The notes under the pieces: model-generated
What the model saw: the letters and a program-made list of their open reading frames with translations, nothing else
Told to the model about the DNA's origin: nothing
The model's database searches: none
Position numbers and translations under genes: made by a program
Source of the DNA: Halobacterium sp. CBA1132
GTDB lineage: Archaea > Halobacteriota > Halobacteria > Halobacteriales > Halobacteriaceae
Length of the DNA: 64,000 bases
Reading direction: 5' to 3'
NCBI RefSeq assembly: GCF_001485535.1
Contig: NZ_BCMZ01000001.1
Location: forward strand, 1,426,001-1,490,000
Shown: positions 50,586 to 59,355 of the stretch, piece after piece
Position numbering within the stretch: the first letter of the stretch is position 1
Layout of the letters: each line of letters starts with the position of its first letter

Positions 50586-52598
50586 ATGCGGGAACGCATC
50601 AAAGCACTCGTGCTCACAGCCGTCGTGGTTGGCTCGCTGTTCGCTGTCGCACCCGCGGCAGCGGCGGCCGACCAGCAGGCGACTGCGAGCGTCACGTTCG
50701 ACGCACAGACTTCCGGTGGCCAGACGGTCACTGTCGACAGCGCCACGCTCCCGAACGGCGGGTTCGTGACGATTCACGACAGCAGCGTGCAGGACGGCGA
50801 GACGCTCGCCAGCGTCGTCGGGTCGTCCGCGTACCTCGAACCCGGGACCCACGACAACGTCACCGTTCGCCTCGACGAGCCACTCAGTGAAGACGACACG
50901 CTCGTCGCGATGCCCCACAAGGACACTGACGGCGACCGAATCTACGAGTTCGTGTCCGCGAACGCGGGCGCCGACGGCCCCTACGTCGCTGACGGCGGCG
51001 CCGTCGTCGACGCCGCGAACGTCACCGCGTCCGCGACTGTCTCGATGACCGACCAGCCGACCGACGGCGACTCCGTGGTCGTGGACCGCGTCGAACTCGC
51101 GCAGGCCGGGTTCGTCGCCGTCCACGATAGCAGCCTCCTCGACGGCGACGCGACCGGCAGCGTCGTCGGGCACTCCCAGTATCTCTCCGCGGGCGTCCAC
51201 GAGAACGTCCGCGTCGAACTGAACGAGTCCGTCGGCGACGAGACGGTGATTCCGATGCCGCACGTCGACTCTGACGGCGACCAGACCTACGACTTCGTGA
51301 CCTCCGAGGGGGCCGATGACGGCCCCGTCGTGGACATGAACGGCGAAGCGGTCGTCGACACCGCGATGGTCACGCAGTCCGACACCGCCTCGATTAGCGC
51401 GATGAACCAGACCACTGGCGGCCACTCCGCGGTCGTCGACTCCGTGTTCCTGCCCGAGGGCGGCTTCGTCACCGTGCACGACGGCAGCGTGACGGAGGGC
51501 GCCGTCTTCGAGAGTATCCGCGGCACGTCGATGTACCTCGAACCCGGCCTCCACCGCAACGTCCGCGTCGCGCTGGACGACCCCTACACCGAGGACGGCA
51601 CGCTCGTCCCGATGGCGCACATGGACACTGACAGCGACGAAGCGTACACCTTCGAGCAGTCCGAGGGCAGCGCAGACGGTCCCTACACGGCCGACGGGAG
51701 CGCCGTGGTGGACACCGCCGCAGCGACCGTCTCCGCCTCGGTCAGCGTCGACCACCAGCAGTCCGACGGCCACACCGTCGTCGTTGACTCCGTGGACCTC
51801 AGCGAGGGCGGGTTCGTGACGATTCACGACGCCTCCCTGTTCGCCGGCGAGACGCTCGGTAGCGTCGTCGGCACGTCGATGTACCTCGAAGCCGGCCACC
51901 ACGAGGATGTCGAAGTCACGCTCCACGACCCCGTCAACGAGTCCCAGACTATCGTCGCGATGCCGCACGTCGACACCGACGGCGACCAGTCCTACGACTT
52001 CGTGACCTCCGAAGGCAGCGACGACGGGCCGTTCACCGCGAACGGCGGCGCAGTCGTCGACACCGCACACGCGTCCGTGAACGCCGTCACGGTCGTCAGC
52101 GACCAAGACAGCGACGGGTCGACGGTCGTCGTCGACTCGGTGACGCTCGCGAACGGCGGGTTCGTGACGATTCACGACGGCACGCTCGCCGAGGGCGCGG
52201 TCTTCGACAGCGTCGTCGGGACCTCGATGTATCTCTCGCCCGGCACGCACGAGGACGTCGAAGTCAGCCTCGACAGCGAGCTCGCCGGCGAGACGACCGT
52301 GTTCGCGATGGCGCACGTCGACTCCGACGGCGACGAGACGTACACGTTCGTCGAGTCCGAGGGCAGCGCCGACGGTCCCTACGTCGCCTCCGGCGCACCC
52401 GTGATGAGTTCTGCGACGGTGGACGCCCCCGCGATGACGACGACCACCGAGACGATGGAGACGACTGAGACGATGCAGCCCACCGAGGCTGATGGCACGT
52501 CCGCCGACGAATCCGGCGGGAGCGTCCCCGGCTTCGGTATCGGCATCGCGGTCGTCGCCGTCCTCGGCGCCGCGCTGCTGGCGGTCCGCCAGCAGTAA
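50586..52598 (+). CDS. Secreted five-repeat DUF7282-like protein with PGF-CTERM anchor
   Basis: This 670-residue surface protein has a signal peptide (residues 1-28, ALVLTAVVVGSLFAVAPAAAA). Five tandem repeats of about 114 residues follow, each with VTVDSATLPNGGFVTIHDSS, a YLEPGTHDNV segment and LVAMPHKDTDGD. A Thr/Glu-rich linker then leads to the C-terminal sorting sequence VPGFGIGIAVVAVLGAALL with a basic end. The PGF-CTERM motif is processed by archaeosortase and lipid-anchored. The repeats resemble the DUF7282 domain; ligand is unknown. ATG 50586 gives the proper signal peptide. Confidence 0.9.
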   Translation: MRERIKALVLTAVVVGSLFAVAPAAAAADQQATASVTFDAQTSGGQTVTVDSATLPNGGFVTIHDSSVQDGETLASVVGSSAYLEPGTHDNVTVRLDEPLSEDDTLVAMPHKDTDGDRIYEFVSANAGADGPYVADGGAVVDAANVTASATVSMTDQPTDGDSVVVDRVELAQAGFVAVHDSSLLDGDATGSVVGHSQYLSAGVHENVRVELNESVGDETVIPMPHVDSDGDQTYDFVTSEGADDGPVVDMNGEAVVDTAMVTQSDTASISAMNQTTGGHSAVVDSVFLPEGGFVTVHDGSVTEGAVFESIRGTSMYLEPGLHRNVRVALDDPYTEDGTLVPMAHMDTDSDEAYTFEQSEGSADGPYTADGSAVVDTAAATVSASVSVDHQQSDGHTVVVDSVDLSEGGFVTIHDASLFAGETLGSVVGTSMYLEAGHHEDVEVTLHDPVNESQTIVAMPHVDTDGDQSYDFVTSEGSDDGPFTANGGAVVDTAHASVNAVTVVSDQDSDGSTVVVDSVTLANGGFVTIHDGTLAEGAVFDSVVGTSMYLSPGTHEDVEVSLDSELAGETTVFAMAHVDSDGDETYTFVESEGSADGPYVASGAPVMSSATVDAPAMTTTTETMETTETMQPTEADGTSADESGGSVPGFGIGIAVVAVLGAALLAVRQQ

Positions 52599-52683
52599 CG
52601 CGCTCGTCCCCGCTGCTACGGTCCAGCGCGCTCCGGAGCGGCCACCAGCCATTTTTCAGGTGCCTGTCTACGTCCACACGTTC

Positions 52684-53076
52684 ATGAAGCACGACGAGTT
52701 CGTCGGTGCGGTCCAGAACCGTGCCGAACTGGCCTCCCGTGGCGAAGCAATCCGAGTCACCCGAGCCGTCCTCACCACGCTCGGCGAGCGCCTGCAGCCC
52801 GGCGAAGCGTCCGACCTCGCAGGCCCGCTCCCGATGGAGATAGACATCTTCCTCCACGACGCCGACTCCGGCCAGATATTCGACTACGACGACTTCGTCC
52901 AGCGGGTCGCCGAGCGCGCGAACGCCGACTATGCCGACGCCGCCTTCTACGCCCAAGTCGTGATGGACGTCGTCGACGAGGCGGTGCCCGAGAGCGAACT
53001 CCAGGACGTCACCGCCCAGCTCCCAGAGGACTACGACGACCTCTTCGAGCTCGTCGGCACCGACGAGTACTACTGA
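52684..53076 (+). CDS. DUF2267 protein
   Basis: This 130-residue protein matches DUF2267: MKHDEFVGAVQNRAELASRG, VTRAVLTTLGERLQPGEASD, LAGPLPMEIDIFLHD and AQLPEDYDDLFELVG. The family forms a helical domain of unknown role, often stress-associated. The upstream in-frame region shows no start with a typical N-terminus, so ATG 52684 is used. It stands 85 bp after the surface protein gene. Confidence 0.88.
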   Translation: MKHDEFVGAVQNRAELASRGEAIRVTRAVLTTLGERLQPGEASDLAGPLPMEIDIFLHDADSGQIFDYDDFVQRVAERANADYADAAFYAQVVMDVVDEAVPESELQDVTAQLPEDYDDLFELVGTDEYY

Positions 53077-53125
53077 ACGACGCGGGGCCTCAACCTTTTT
53101 CCCGGCAGCCGTTCGACTGGGGAGC

Positions 53126-53308
53126 ATGGCGCACGAGGCGTACGTGCAGTTGGTCTGTCCTGAATGTCAGAAACAGTGGGAGAGTACGCCGAGCGACCTA
53201 CCCACGCACGACAAGAACTTCAGTTGTCCGAACTGTCACGCCACGCGGCGGACAGCGGAGTTCATGCGAACCGACCGCGACCTGGAGAACTTGAAACGGT
53301 TGCAGTAA
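53126..53308 (+). CDS. Small zinc-ribbon protein, 60 aa
   Basis: This 60-residue protein has two CxxC knuckles (LVCPECQKQW and FSCPNCHATRR), a classic zinc ribbon, and a basic helical C-terminus (FMRTDRDLENLKRLQ). It may bind nucleic acid or a protein partner. Its stop is one base from the end of the convergent aIF2-beta gene. Confidence 0.85.
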   Translation: MAHEAYVQLVCPECQKQWESTPSDLPTHDKNFSCPNCHATRRTAEFMRTDRDLENLKRLQ

Positions 53309-53309
53309 C

Positions 53310-53708
53310 TCAGACGACCGACCGGGCGCCACAGGCCTCGCAGTGGAGGCGTTCGGTGTCGTCGTCGACTTCCAGATTCGTGTCCGGCAGCCCGCACTCG
53401 GGACACGTGACGTACGTGTCGACGTACTCGTCGAGGACGGCCTCGACGCGGCGCTGGCGGAACCCACCGGTGAATCGGGCGCGCCCGTTCTCGTCGATTT
53501 GGGCGCTCGTCCCGAGTTCGTTCTGGATGAACTTCAGCACGTGATTCTGCTCGCGGCCGAGGCGGTCGAGCGTGTCCTGGAAGTTCTCGTACACCGTGAC
53601 GTTGCCCTCCTCGCGGACGTTCGGCTCCGGGACCTCGAACCGGCTCTCGCTGCCCGCGACGTCGGGCTTCTCCTGCATCGCGCGGTCGAGTTGCTCCTCG
53701 TAGTCCAT
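53310..53708 (-). CDS. eif2b: Translation initiation factor aIF2 subunit beta
   Basis: This 132-residue factor is part of the trimer that delivers initiator tRNA. It has the N-terminal helix, the central alpha/beta domain (VTVYENFQDTLDRLGREQNH, LKFIQNELGTSAQIDENGRA, FTGGFRQRRVEAVLDEYV) and the C-terminal zinc ribbon (CPECGLPDTNLEVDDD, HCEACGA). ATG 53708 (MDYEEQLDRAM) is the accepted type of start; the frame extends nine codons upstream. Confidence 0.95.
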   Translation of the reverse strand: MDYEEQLDRAMQEKPDVAGSESRFEVPEPNVREEGNVTVYENFQDTLDRLGREQNHVLKFIQNELGTSAQIDENGRARFTGGFRQRRVEAVLDEYVDTYVTCPECGLPDTNLEVDDDTERLHCEACGARSVV

Positions 53709-53843
53709 ACCCGGACGAAGTAGCGGCCCGCACAAAAGCCTTTCAAAAACCCGGGTCGCCCCGAAATCGCCCGCGTTCGAGAGAGCCGTGGTAACACCTC
53801 TCAGGATAATACTATAACCCCGTGACCGTTAGAATTGGCTGCC

Positions 53844-54083
53844 ATGAAGAAGCAGGAGCTCATCCACCTCCACGGCCTCCTCGCAGAGGTCGGGAACTAC
53901 TACGAGGAGTGCGAAGCAGACAAAATTTCTCTCGACGAGTACGAAGATCTCGGCGTACGACCGACATCCATTCACAAATCGAAGACGGACCACAAAGCGG
54001 CTGTTTTCGCGCTTGCGGGCGGCATCACTTCGGCGATGGACGAACCCGAAGAGCAGGAAGCCGTCCCCGCCCAAGCTGACTGA
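53844..54083 (+). CDS. UPF0058 protein
   Basis: This 79-residue helical protein matches UPF0058: MKKQELIHLHGLLAEVGNYY, ISLDEYEDLGVRPTSIHKSK and DHKAAVFALAGGITSAM. Haloarchaeal genomes carry several copies. The role is unknown; expression in stress has been suggested for relatives. ATG 53844 is chosen over the in-frame TTG nine bases earlier. Confidence 0.9.
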   Translation: MKKQELIHLHGLLAEVGNYYEECEADKISLDEYEDLGVRPTSIHKSKTDHKAAVFALAGGITSAMDEPEEQEAVPAQAD

Positions 54084-54128
54084 CGCGGCGACACAAGACG
54101 TCTCCTGACGTACTCACGCTCTCCAGCG

Positions 54129-54530
54129 CTACGCTTCCCCTTCGCTGTCTCCGTCTCCATCTTCGCTGTCTCCGTCTCCATCTCCGCTTTCTTCGACTTC
54201 CTCCTCGATGGACAGCACGGTCAGCGGGATGTTCTCCAGTCGCTGCCCGATCTCCTTGCGCGCGATACGCGAGGCGTGTTCCTCGCGCTCGACGTTGAAC
54301 ACGCTCATCTCCAGTTCGAGCGCGACGAGGGCCTCGTCCGCCGCGACGAACGCGGGTTCGAGGTCGTCGCCGCAGCTGGGGCACGCGCGCTCGCCCATGC
54401 TGATTTCGACGTAGTTGAGGTCCGGGTTCAGCAGCTCGCCGGTCTTCGAGATGGCGATGCGGACCGCCTCGTCGGGGGTATCGACGTCGTAGACGGGGAC
54501 AGCGGCTTCGACGACCACCCTACAGTCCAT
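54129..54530 (-). CDS. DUF555/UPF0212 protein
   Basis: This 133-residue protein matches the archaeal DUF555 (UPF0212) family: MDCRVVVEAAVPVYDVDTPD, EISMGERACPSCGDDLEPAF (CxxC) and RIARKEIGQRLENIPLTVLS. A 21-bp DNA unit is repeated twice (54143-54184), coding an acidic Gly-Asp-Ser tail that is extra to the family core. Function is unknown. Confidence 0.88.
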   Translation of the reverse strand: MDCRVVVEAAVPVYDVDTPDEAVRIAISKTGELLNPDLNYVEISMGERACPSCGDDLEPAFVAADEALVALELEMSVFNVEREEHASRIARKEIGQRLENIPLTVLSIEEEVEESGDGDGDSEDGDGDSEGEA

Positions 54531-54618
54531 GACTACGTGAGACGTTCACACGCAACGTAGAAGAAGTTTGGCCCGGAACCGAACCCGTCTTGCCCGAGCG
54601 CGGCCAACGCCACACGAA

Positions 54619-55524
54619 ATGGAGCGCGGCGCCATCCCGACAACCGAGATTGCGGGCGCGGTCGACGTGCAAGCTACCATCGAGAGCGGCCAGACGTACC
54701 TCTGGTGGCGGCCCGACGGCGCGACCTACGAGACAGACGGCGCGTCCGGTGGAAACGCGTGGTACCGCACCGTCGTCGACGGCGACGTCGTGGAAGTCCG
54801 TCAGACTGCGGACGCGATCGAGTGGCAGTCCACGACGGACGCGGCCCCGATCGTCCGCGAGTTGCTCGGCCTGAACGACGACCTCCACGAGATTCGCGCC
54901 GCCGCCACCGGCGACGACCTCACTGAGGCCGCGTGGGACGCCTACGACGGCCTCCGCATCGTCCGCGACCCCTTCTTCGGCTGCCTGATCTCGTTTATCT
55001 GCTCGGCGCAGATGCGCGTCGAACGCATCTTCGCGATGCAGGAATCCCTGCGCGAGACGTACGGAGACCCCGTCGAGTACGACGGCGAGACCGTCCACGC
55101 CTTCCCCGAACCCGAGGCGCTGGCGGCCGCAACCGAGGACGACCTCCGCGAACTGAAACTCGGCTACCGCGCGCCGTACGTCCAGCGCACGGCCGAGATG
55201 GTTGCCTCCGAGGAACTCACAGAGCGCGACATCGACGGTCGCGCGTACGAACTCGCCCGCGAGGAACTCACGCAGTTCGTCGGCGTCGGCGACAAGGTCG
55301 CGGACTGCGTGTTGTTGTTCTCGCTGGGGTACCTCGAAGCGGTCCCGCTGGACACGTGGATTCGCTCGGCCATCGAGGACCACTACCCGGACTGCGACCG
55401 CGGCAACTACGCCGACACCTCCCGCGCGATTCGCGCGCAACTCGGCCCCTACGCCGGCTACACGCAGACGTACCTCTTCCACTTCCTCCGAAGCGGTGGA
55501 AATTCGGCGGACAGAGAGACGTAA
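54619..55524 (+). CDS. ogg: 8-oxoguanine DNA glycosylase, OGG1 type
   Basis: This 301-residue base-excision enzyme has an N-terminal beta domain (AVDVQATIESGQTYLWWRPD) and the helical core. The HhH motif FVGVGDKVADCVLLFSLGY carries the catalytic Lys, and the conserved Asp follows in VPLDTWIRSAI. FGCLISFICSAQMRVERI is the OGG family helix. It removes 8-oxoguanine from DNA. ATG 54619 fits the domain start. Confidence 0.92.
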   Translation: MERGAIPTTEIAGAVDVQATIESGQTYLWWRPDGATYETDGASGGNAWYRTVVDGDVVEVRQTADAIEWQSTTDAAPIVRELLGLNDDLHEIRAAATGDDLTEAAWDAYDGLRIVRDPFFGCLISFICSAQMRVERIFAMQESLRETYGDPVEYDGETVHAFPEPEALAAATEDDLRELKLGYRAPYVQRTAEMVASEELTERDIDGRAYELAREELTQFVGVGDKVADCVLLFSLGYLEAVPLDTWIRSAIEDHYPDCDRGNYADTSRAIRAQLGPYAGYTQTYLFHFLRSGGNSADRET

Positions 55525-55806
55525 TTAGGTGTTGTAGATTGAACTCCTGGCCGCCGTCTACCACACCGCAAAAATAGGTTCGCCGCTGTTGCGGGCTATC
55601 GGTCGTGTCCGCGTAGCCTGCGGTAAACGATTCGAAGGCTCTTCACAGGTCCATATTCGGGCGAGTTCGACATGGTTTCGCCCCAATCAGACCCCTCACG
55701 CGACTTTTGGTCACTCGGGGGCATGACTTACGCTATTCTCGGGGCTGCATCCCATTAAGATTTTGGTAATCGGTCATGTTCACTTTCAGTAGGAATTATC
55801 GCGGCC

Positions 55807-56469
55807 TCAGAAGCCATTATCCCGAATATTCATGATTTTATTGAAGAAGAAGTCCGAGGAGTACACTAATACACCAAGGACTAGGATGGCCACAATCTCC
55901 GCGACGAGGAGGATGTACGACATCCCGTGTCCCCGGTAGCCAGTCGCTCCGACGGATAGTCCACCGATAAGCAGCGTGAATCCAGCAATCGAGAAGATGA
56001 GCGCCCACGTAATCGCGTAGGAATTGAACCGGTGGACATCGTGGTTCTTCTCCACCCACGTCGGATACTCCTCCCCCAACTTCTCAAAGTACCGCTCTGC
56101 AGAGATGTTTCCCTCCGCGAGGTCGCGCATCGGTTTCGCTCCGAGCCCCATCTCGAAACTGGACGACGTGTACGCCATCGAGGCAACGATAGTTGAGACG
56201 ATGAGCGAGGCGACACCCAACACGACGTGCGTGTTGAGAAAGTTCGATGCTAAGACTTTGTCACTGCGAATCGACAGCGAAATTCCACTGGTGAGAATCC
56301 CTAAGACGAGAATGTTCAGTCGGGTGATGCCGATTGCTTTGTCGTCTTCTTGGTGTATCTTCTCGGTTTGATGCTCGATGGTTTTCTGACCCTCTGACCA
56401 AGCGTGGCGCTTCGCGTCGGTTAGTCCCCTGCCGGCATCCCCCTCGTCGTCATCATCACTCCCAGACAT
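55807..56469 (-). CDS. Four-TM membrane protein with acidic N-terminus
   Basis: This 220-residue protein has a charged N-terminal region of about 45 residues, TM1 (LNILVLGILTSGISLSI), TM2 (VVLGVASLIVSTIVASMAY), a 50-residue soluble stretch, TM3 (ITWALIFSIAGFTLLIGGL) and TM4 (YILLVAEIVAILVLGVLVY). Two TM pairs around a helical cytosolic part recall SLATT-type effectors of nucleotide-signalling defence systems, but no partner nucleotidyltransferase is nearby. An AATATATAG promoter box precedes it. AT-rich composition marks an accessory gene. The stretch 55525-55806 shows no gene. Confidence 0.65.
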   Translation of the reverse strand: MSGSDDDDEGDAGRGLTDAKRHAWSEGQKTIEHQTEKIHQEDDKAIGITRLNILVLGILTSGISLSIRSDKVLASNFLNTHVVLGVASLIVSTIVASMAYTSSSFEMGLGAKPMRDLAEGNISAERYFEKLGEEYPTWVEKNHDVHRFNSYAITWALIFSIAGFTLLIGGLSVGATGYRGHGMSYILLVAEIVAILVLGVLVYSSDFFFNKIMNIRDNGF

Positions 56470-56704
56470 CGCGTTACGGCCATAATATCAATTACTATAT
56501 ATTATTGTTGGTCGCTGCGGAAAATTGTGAATAGGAGTGCCTCGAACGGCACCGCCGAGCGACTCCACGCGTTCGATAGCGGCCGATTCGTTCGCATCGG
56601 TCAGCGGCGCTGAACAGGCCCGCTAGTTTGATTGCAATCAGCCGGACTGGGTTGGGCAGTGTTCAGATAAGCAGACGAGACGAGCGGAGACGACGTTGTG
56701 TTTT

Positions 56705-56869
56705 GAAAGCCCTCGACGGTCTCGGCCAGCGGGAGACTCGCTATGCTCGTCTCCCGAGGTCTCGTTCGTTTCACTCACGAGACTCCCGCGACTCGCTGCG
56801 CGCGTTCGCTCCCGTTGGTCGCTGACGTGCTTGCTTCGTCGGGGTTCGCCGAGACCGCCTCGCCCTTTC
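56705..56869. repeat. MITE-like inverted-repeat element
   Basis: Imperfect 22-bp inverted arms (56705-56726, GAAAGCCCTCG...GTCTCGGC; 56848-56869, its near-complement) enclose about 120 bp of nested small palindromes built on GGGAGACTCGC. This is a non-coding structure of a kind seen repeatedly between haloarchaeal genes. The rest of 56470-57026 shows no convincing gene. Confidence 0.6.
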
Positions 56870-57026
56870 GATCCACCAGGAGATCGGCTGAGTCACCGGC
56901 TAAAGCCGAGTTCAGTCTAATCCTTATTTGAACACCACCCTCGGTTGAGTGCTGTTCTACCACCTCCGCTCGGGCGGTGACGAATCGGCGCGTGGCTTTT
57001 TGACCGTCGCCGCCGCACGCCATCGC

Positions 57027-57305
57027 ATGAGCGAGCGCACTCGCGCACACGTGCTGGTCTCCGGGAAGGTACAGGGCGTCTACTACCGCGCGACCACCCG
57101 AGAGCAAGCCACCGAGCGCGGCGTCGATGGTTGGGTGCGGAACCTCCAAGATGGCCGCGTCGAAGCCGTCTTCGAAGGACCCGAGGACGACGTCGAGGCG
57201 ATAGTGGAGTGGTGCCACGAGGGCAGTCCCGCGGCGCGCGTCGACGATGTCGAGGTTGAGTACGACGACCCCGAGGGCCACGACAGCTTCGAGATTCGGC
57301 GCTGA
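57027..57305 (+). CDS. acyP: Acylphosphatase
   Basis: This 92-residue enzyme hydrolyses acyl phosphates. Both catalytic residues are visible: Arg in SGKVQGVYYRATTREQA and Asn in VDGWVRNLQDGRVEAVFEG. Length is typical. ATG 57027 (MSERTRAHVLVSG) is used. It is followed 39 bp later by nnr, so they may share a transcript. Confidence 0.95.
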   Translation: MSERTRAHVLVSGKVQGVYYRATTREQATERGVDGWVRNLQDGRVEAVFEGPEDDVEAIVEWCHEGSPAARVDDVEVEYDDPEGHDSFEIRR

Positions 57306-57344
57306 CGCGGAGTTTTTACGGCGCTCCCCACTGAACGTCCGGAC

Positions 57345-58781
57345 ATGATTACCAGCGAGCGGATGGCCGCCGTCGACCGGAACGCGGCGGCGGTCGGCGT
57401 GCCGCGCGAGCAACTGATGGAGTCCAGCGGGAACGCCGTCGCGCGCGCCGTCCGCGAGACGGCCGACGCGGGCGCGAGCATCGCCGTCGTCGCGGGCCGC
57501 GGGAACAACGGCGGGGACGCCTTCGTCGCGGCGCGCTTCCTCGGCGAGTACGACGTCACGGTCCACCTGCTCGGGCGCCCCGAGACCATCACGACGGACA
57601 TCAGCCGAGCGAACTGGGGCGCGCTCCAGCAGGCCGAAATTCCCACGGAAGTCGTGAAAGACGCCAGCGCCCTCGACATCGGCGACCCGGATGTCGTGGT
57701 CGACGCGGTGCTCGGAACGGGCGTCTCGGGCGCGCCACGCGAACCGGAGGCGTCGGCTATCGAAGCCATCAACGACGCGGACGCGCCCGCCGTCGCCGTG
57801 GACGTGCCCTCCGGGATGGACGCGGACACCGGCGAGACCCCAGGCGTCGCCGTCGACGCCGACCGCGTGGTGACGTTCCACGACGTGAAGCCCGCACTCG
57901 TGGACCGGGAGGACGTTACGGTTGCAGACATCGGTATTCCAGAAGCGGCGGAACTGTTCGTCGGCCCGGGCGACCTCCAGCAACTCGAACGCGACCCGCA
58001 CGCCCACAAGGGCGAGTTCGGGCGCGTGCTCGTCGTCGGTGGCGGCCCGTACACGGGCGCGCCCGCGTTGAGCGCGCAGGCTGCGCTGCGAGCGGGCGCG
58101 GACCTCGCGTACCTCGCGGTCCCCGACAGCATCGCCGACACCGTGCAGGGGTACAGCGAGAACCTCATCGTCGACGCGTACGTCGGGACGCGCCTGCTCC
58201 CCGAGCACGTCGACGAGATTCTCGACCGCGCCGCCGACGTCGACGTGGTCCTTCTCGGGCCGGGTCTCGGCGACGCCGACGACACCCTCGCTGCAGTCCG
58301 GCGTTTCCTCGCGGCCTACGACGGGAAGGCGGTCGTCGACGCCGACGCGCTGCAGGTGGTTCCGGACGTGGAGACGGACGCGGACCTCGTCTGTACGCCC
58401 CACCAAGGGGAACTGAAGAAGATGGGGGGAGCAAGTGCCGAGGGCTGGCGCGAGCGCGCGAACGCCCTCGAATCGTTCGCCGCCGACCTCGGGCAGACGG
58501 TGCTCGTGAAGGGCGCCTACGACGTGGTCTCGGACGGCGAGACGACTCGAGTCAACCGCACTGGGAACCCCGGGATGACCGTCGGCGGCACCGGCGACGT
58601 GCTCGCGGGCGCGACGGCCGCGATGTTCTCGACCCTGGACGGCGTCCCCGCGGCGAGCGTCGGCGCGTACGCGAACGGGGCCGCCGGCGACCACGTCGTC
58701 GACGACCACGGCTACGGCCTGCTCGCCACCGACCTGCTGGATGCGCTCCCGGCGGCGCTGTGGGGTGACGACGATGAGTGA
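57345..58781 (+). CDS. nnr: Bifunctional NAD(P)H-hydrate epimerase/dehydratase
   Basis: This 478-residue enzyme repairs hydrated NADH and NADPH. The N-terminal YjeF epimerase domain (1-210) shows VAGRGNNGGDAFVAARFL and VVDAVLGTGVSG. The C-terminal ADP-dependent dehydratase domain (220-478) shows AHKGEFGRVLVVGGGPYTGA, VLLGPGLGD, VVDADALQVV and the GNPGMTVGGTGDVLAGATAA catalytic loop. Its 3' end overlaps moaC by 8 bp, so they are co-translated. Confidence 0.95.
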   Translation: MITSERMAAVDRNAAAVGVPREQLMESSGNAVARAVRETADAGASIAVVAGRGNNGGDAFVAARFLGEYDVTVHLLGRPETITTDISRANWGALQQAEIPTEVVKDASALDIGDPDVVVDAVLGTGVSGAPREPEASAIEAINDADAPAVAVDVPSGMDADTGETPGVAVDADRVVTFHDVKPALVDREDVTVADIGIPEAAELFVGPGDLQQLERDPHAHKGEFGRVLVVGGGPYTGAPALSAQAALRAGADLAYLAVPDSIADTVQGYSENLIVDAYVGTRLLPEHVDEILDRAADVDVVLLGPGLGDADDTLAAVRRFLAAYDGKAVVDADALQVVPDVETDADLVCTPHQGELKKMGGASAEGWRERANALESFAADLGQTVLVKGAYDVVSDGETTRVNRTGNPGMTVGGTGDVLAGATAAMFSTLDGVPAASVGAYANGAAGDHVVDDHGYGLLATDLLDALPAALWGDDDE

Positions 58782-59355
58782 CCGCGAGGTCGACGGAACG
58801 GAGACCTCGGAACGAGGGAGCGGCGAAGCCGCGACCCGCGAGGCCGACGAGACGGAGACCTCGGAACGAGGAGCGGAGAGCGCAGACGAGTTGACGCACA
58901 CGACCGAAGACGGCGACGTGCAGATGGTGGACGTCGGCGACAAGCCCGACACGGCGCGGCGTGCGGTCGCGCGCGGCGAGATTCACCTCTCGGCGTCGAC
59001 CGTCGACGCGATTCGCGGCGACCAAATCGGGAAGGGCGACGTACTCGCCACGGCGCGCGTCGGCGCGGTGCAGGCGGTCAAGCACACGTGGGAGACGATT
59101 CCGATGTGCCACCAGATTCCGATTACGAACGTCGAGACGGACTTCGACGTGCGCGACGACCGCGTCGTCCTCGAAGTCGCCGTCGAGACCACCGGGAAGA
59201 CGGGCTGCGAGATGGAGGCGCTAGAGGGCGTGACGACTGGCTTGAACGTCGTCTGGGACATGGTGAAGGCCGCCGAGAAGGACGACGAGGGCCAGTACCC
59301 GGGCACCGCTATCGAGGGCGTGGAAGTGGTCCGAAAGGAGAAACGAGAACTCTAG
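58774..59355 (+). CDS. moaC: Cyclic pyranopterin monophosphate synthase
   Basis: This 193-residue enzyme carries out the second half of cPMP formation in molybdenum cofactor synthesis. The core (from about residue 47) has VDVGDKPDTARRAVARGEIH, GDVLATARVGAVQAVKHTWE, IPMCHQIPITNVE and ETTGKTGCEMEALEGVTTGL, all diagnostic. An N-terminal extension of about 40 acidic residues contains a duplicated block (58780-58823 and 58834-58875), giving ETETSERG twice. ATG 58774 overlaps nnr by 8 bp. Its stop shares CTAG with hflX on the opposite strand. Confidence 0.95.
   Translation: MSDREVDGTETSERGSGEAATREADETETSERGAESADELTHTTEDGDVQMVDVGDKPDTARRAVARGEIHLSASTVDAIRGDQIGKGDVLATARVGAVQAVKHTWETIPMCHQIPITNVETDFDVRDDRVVLEVAVETTGKTGCEMEALEGVTTGLNVVWDMVKAAEKDDEGQYPGTAIEGVEVVRKEKREL

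Noticed and set aside
56703-56990. Degenerate TnpB or IS200/605 end
   Set aside because: The translations resemble no transposase motif and no zinc finger or TAM is visible; the inverted-repeat structure explains the texture.
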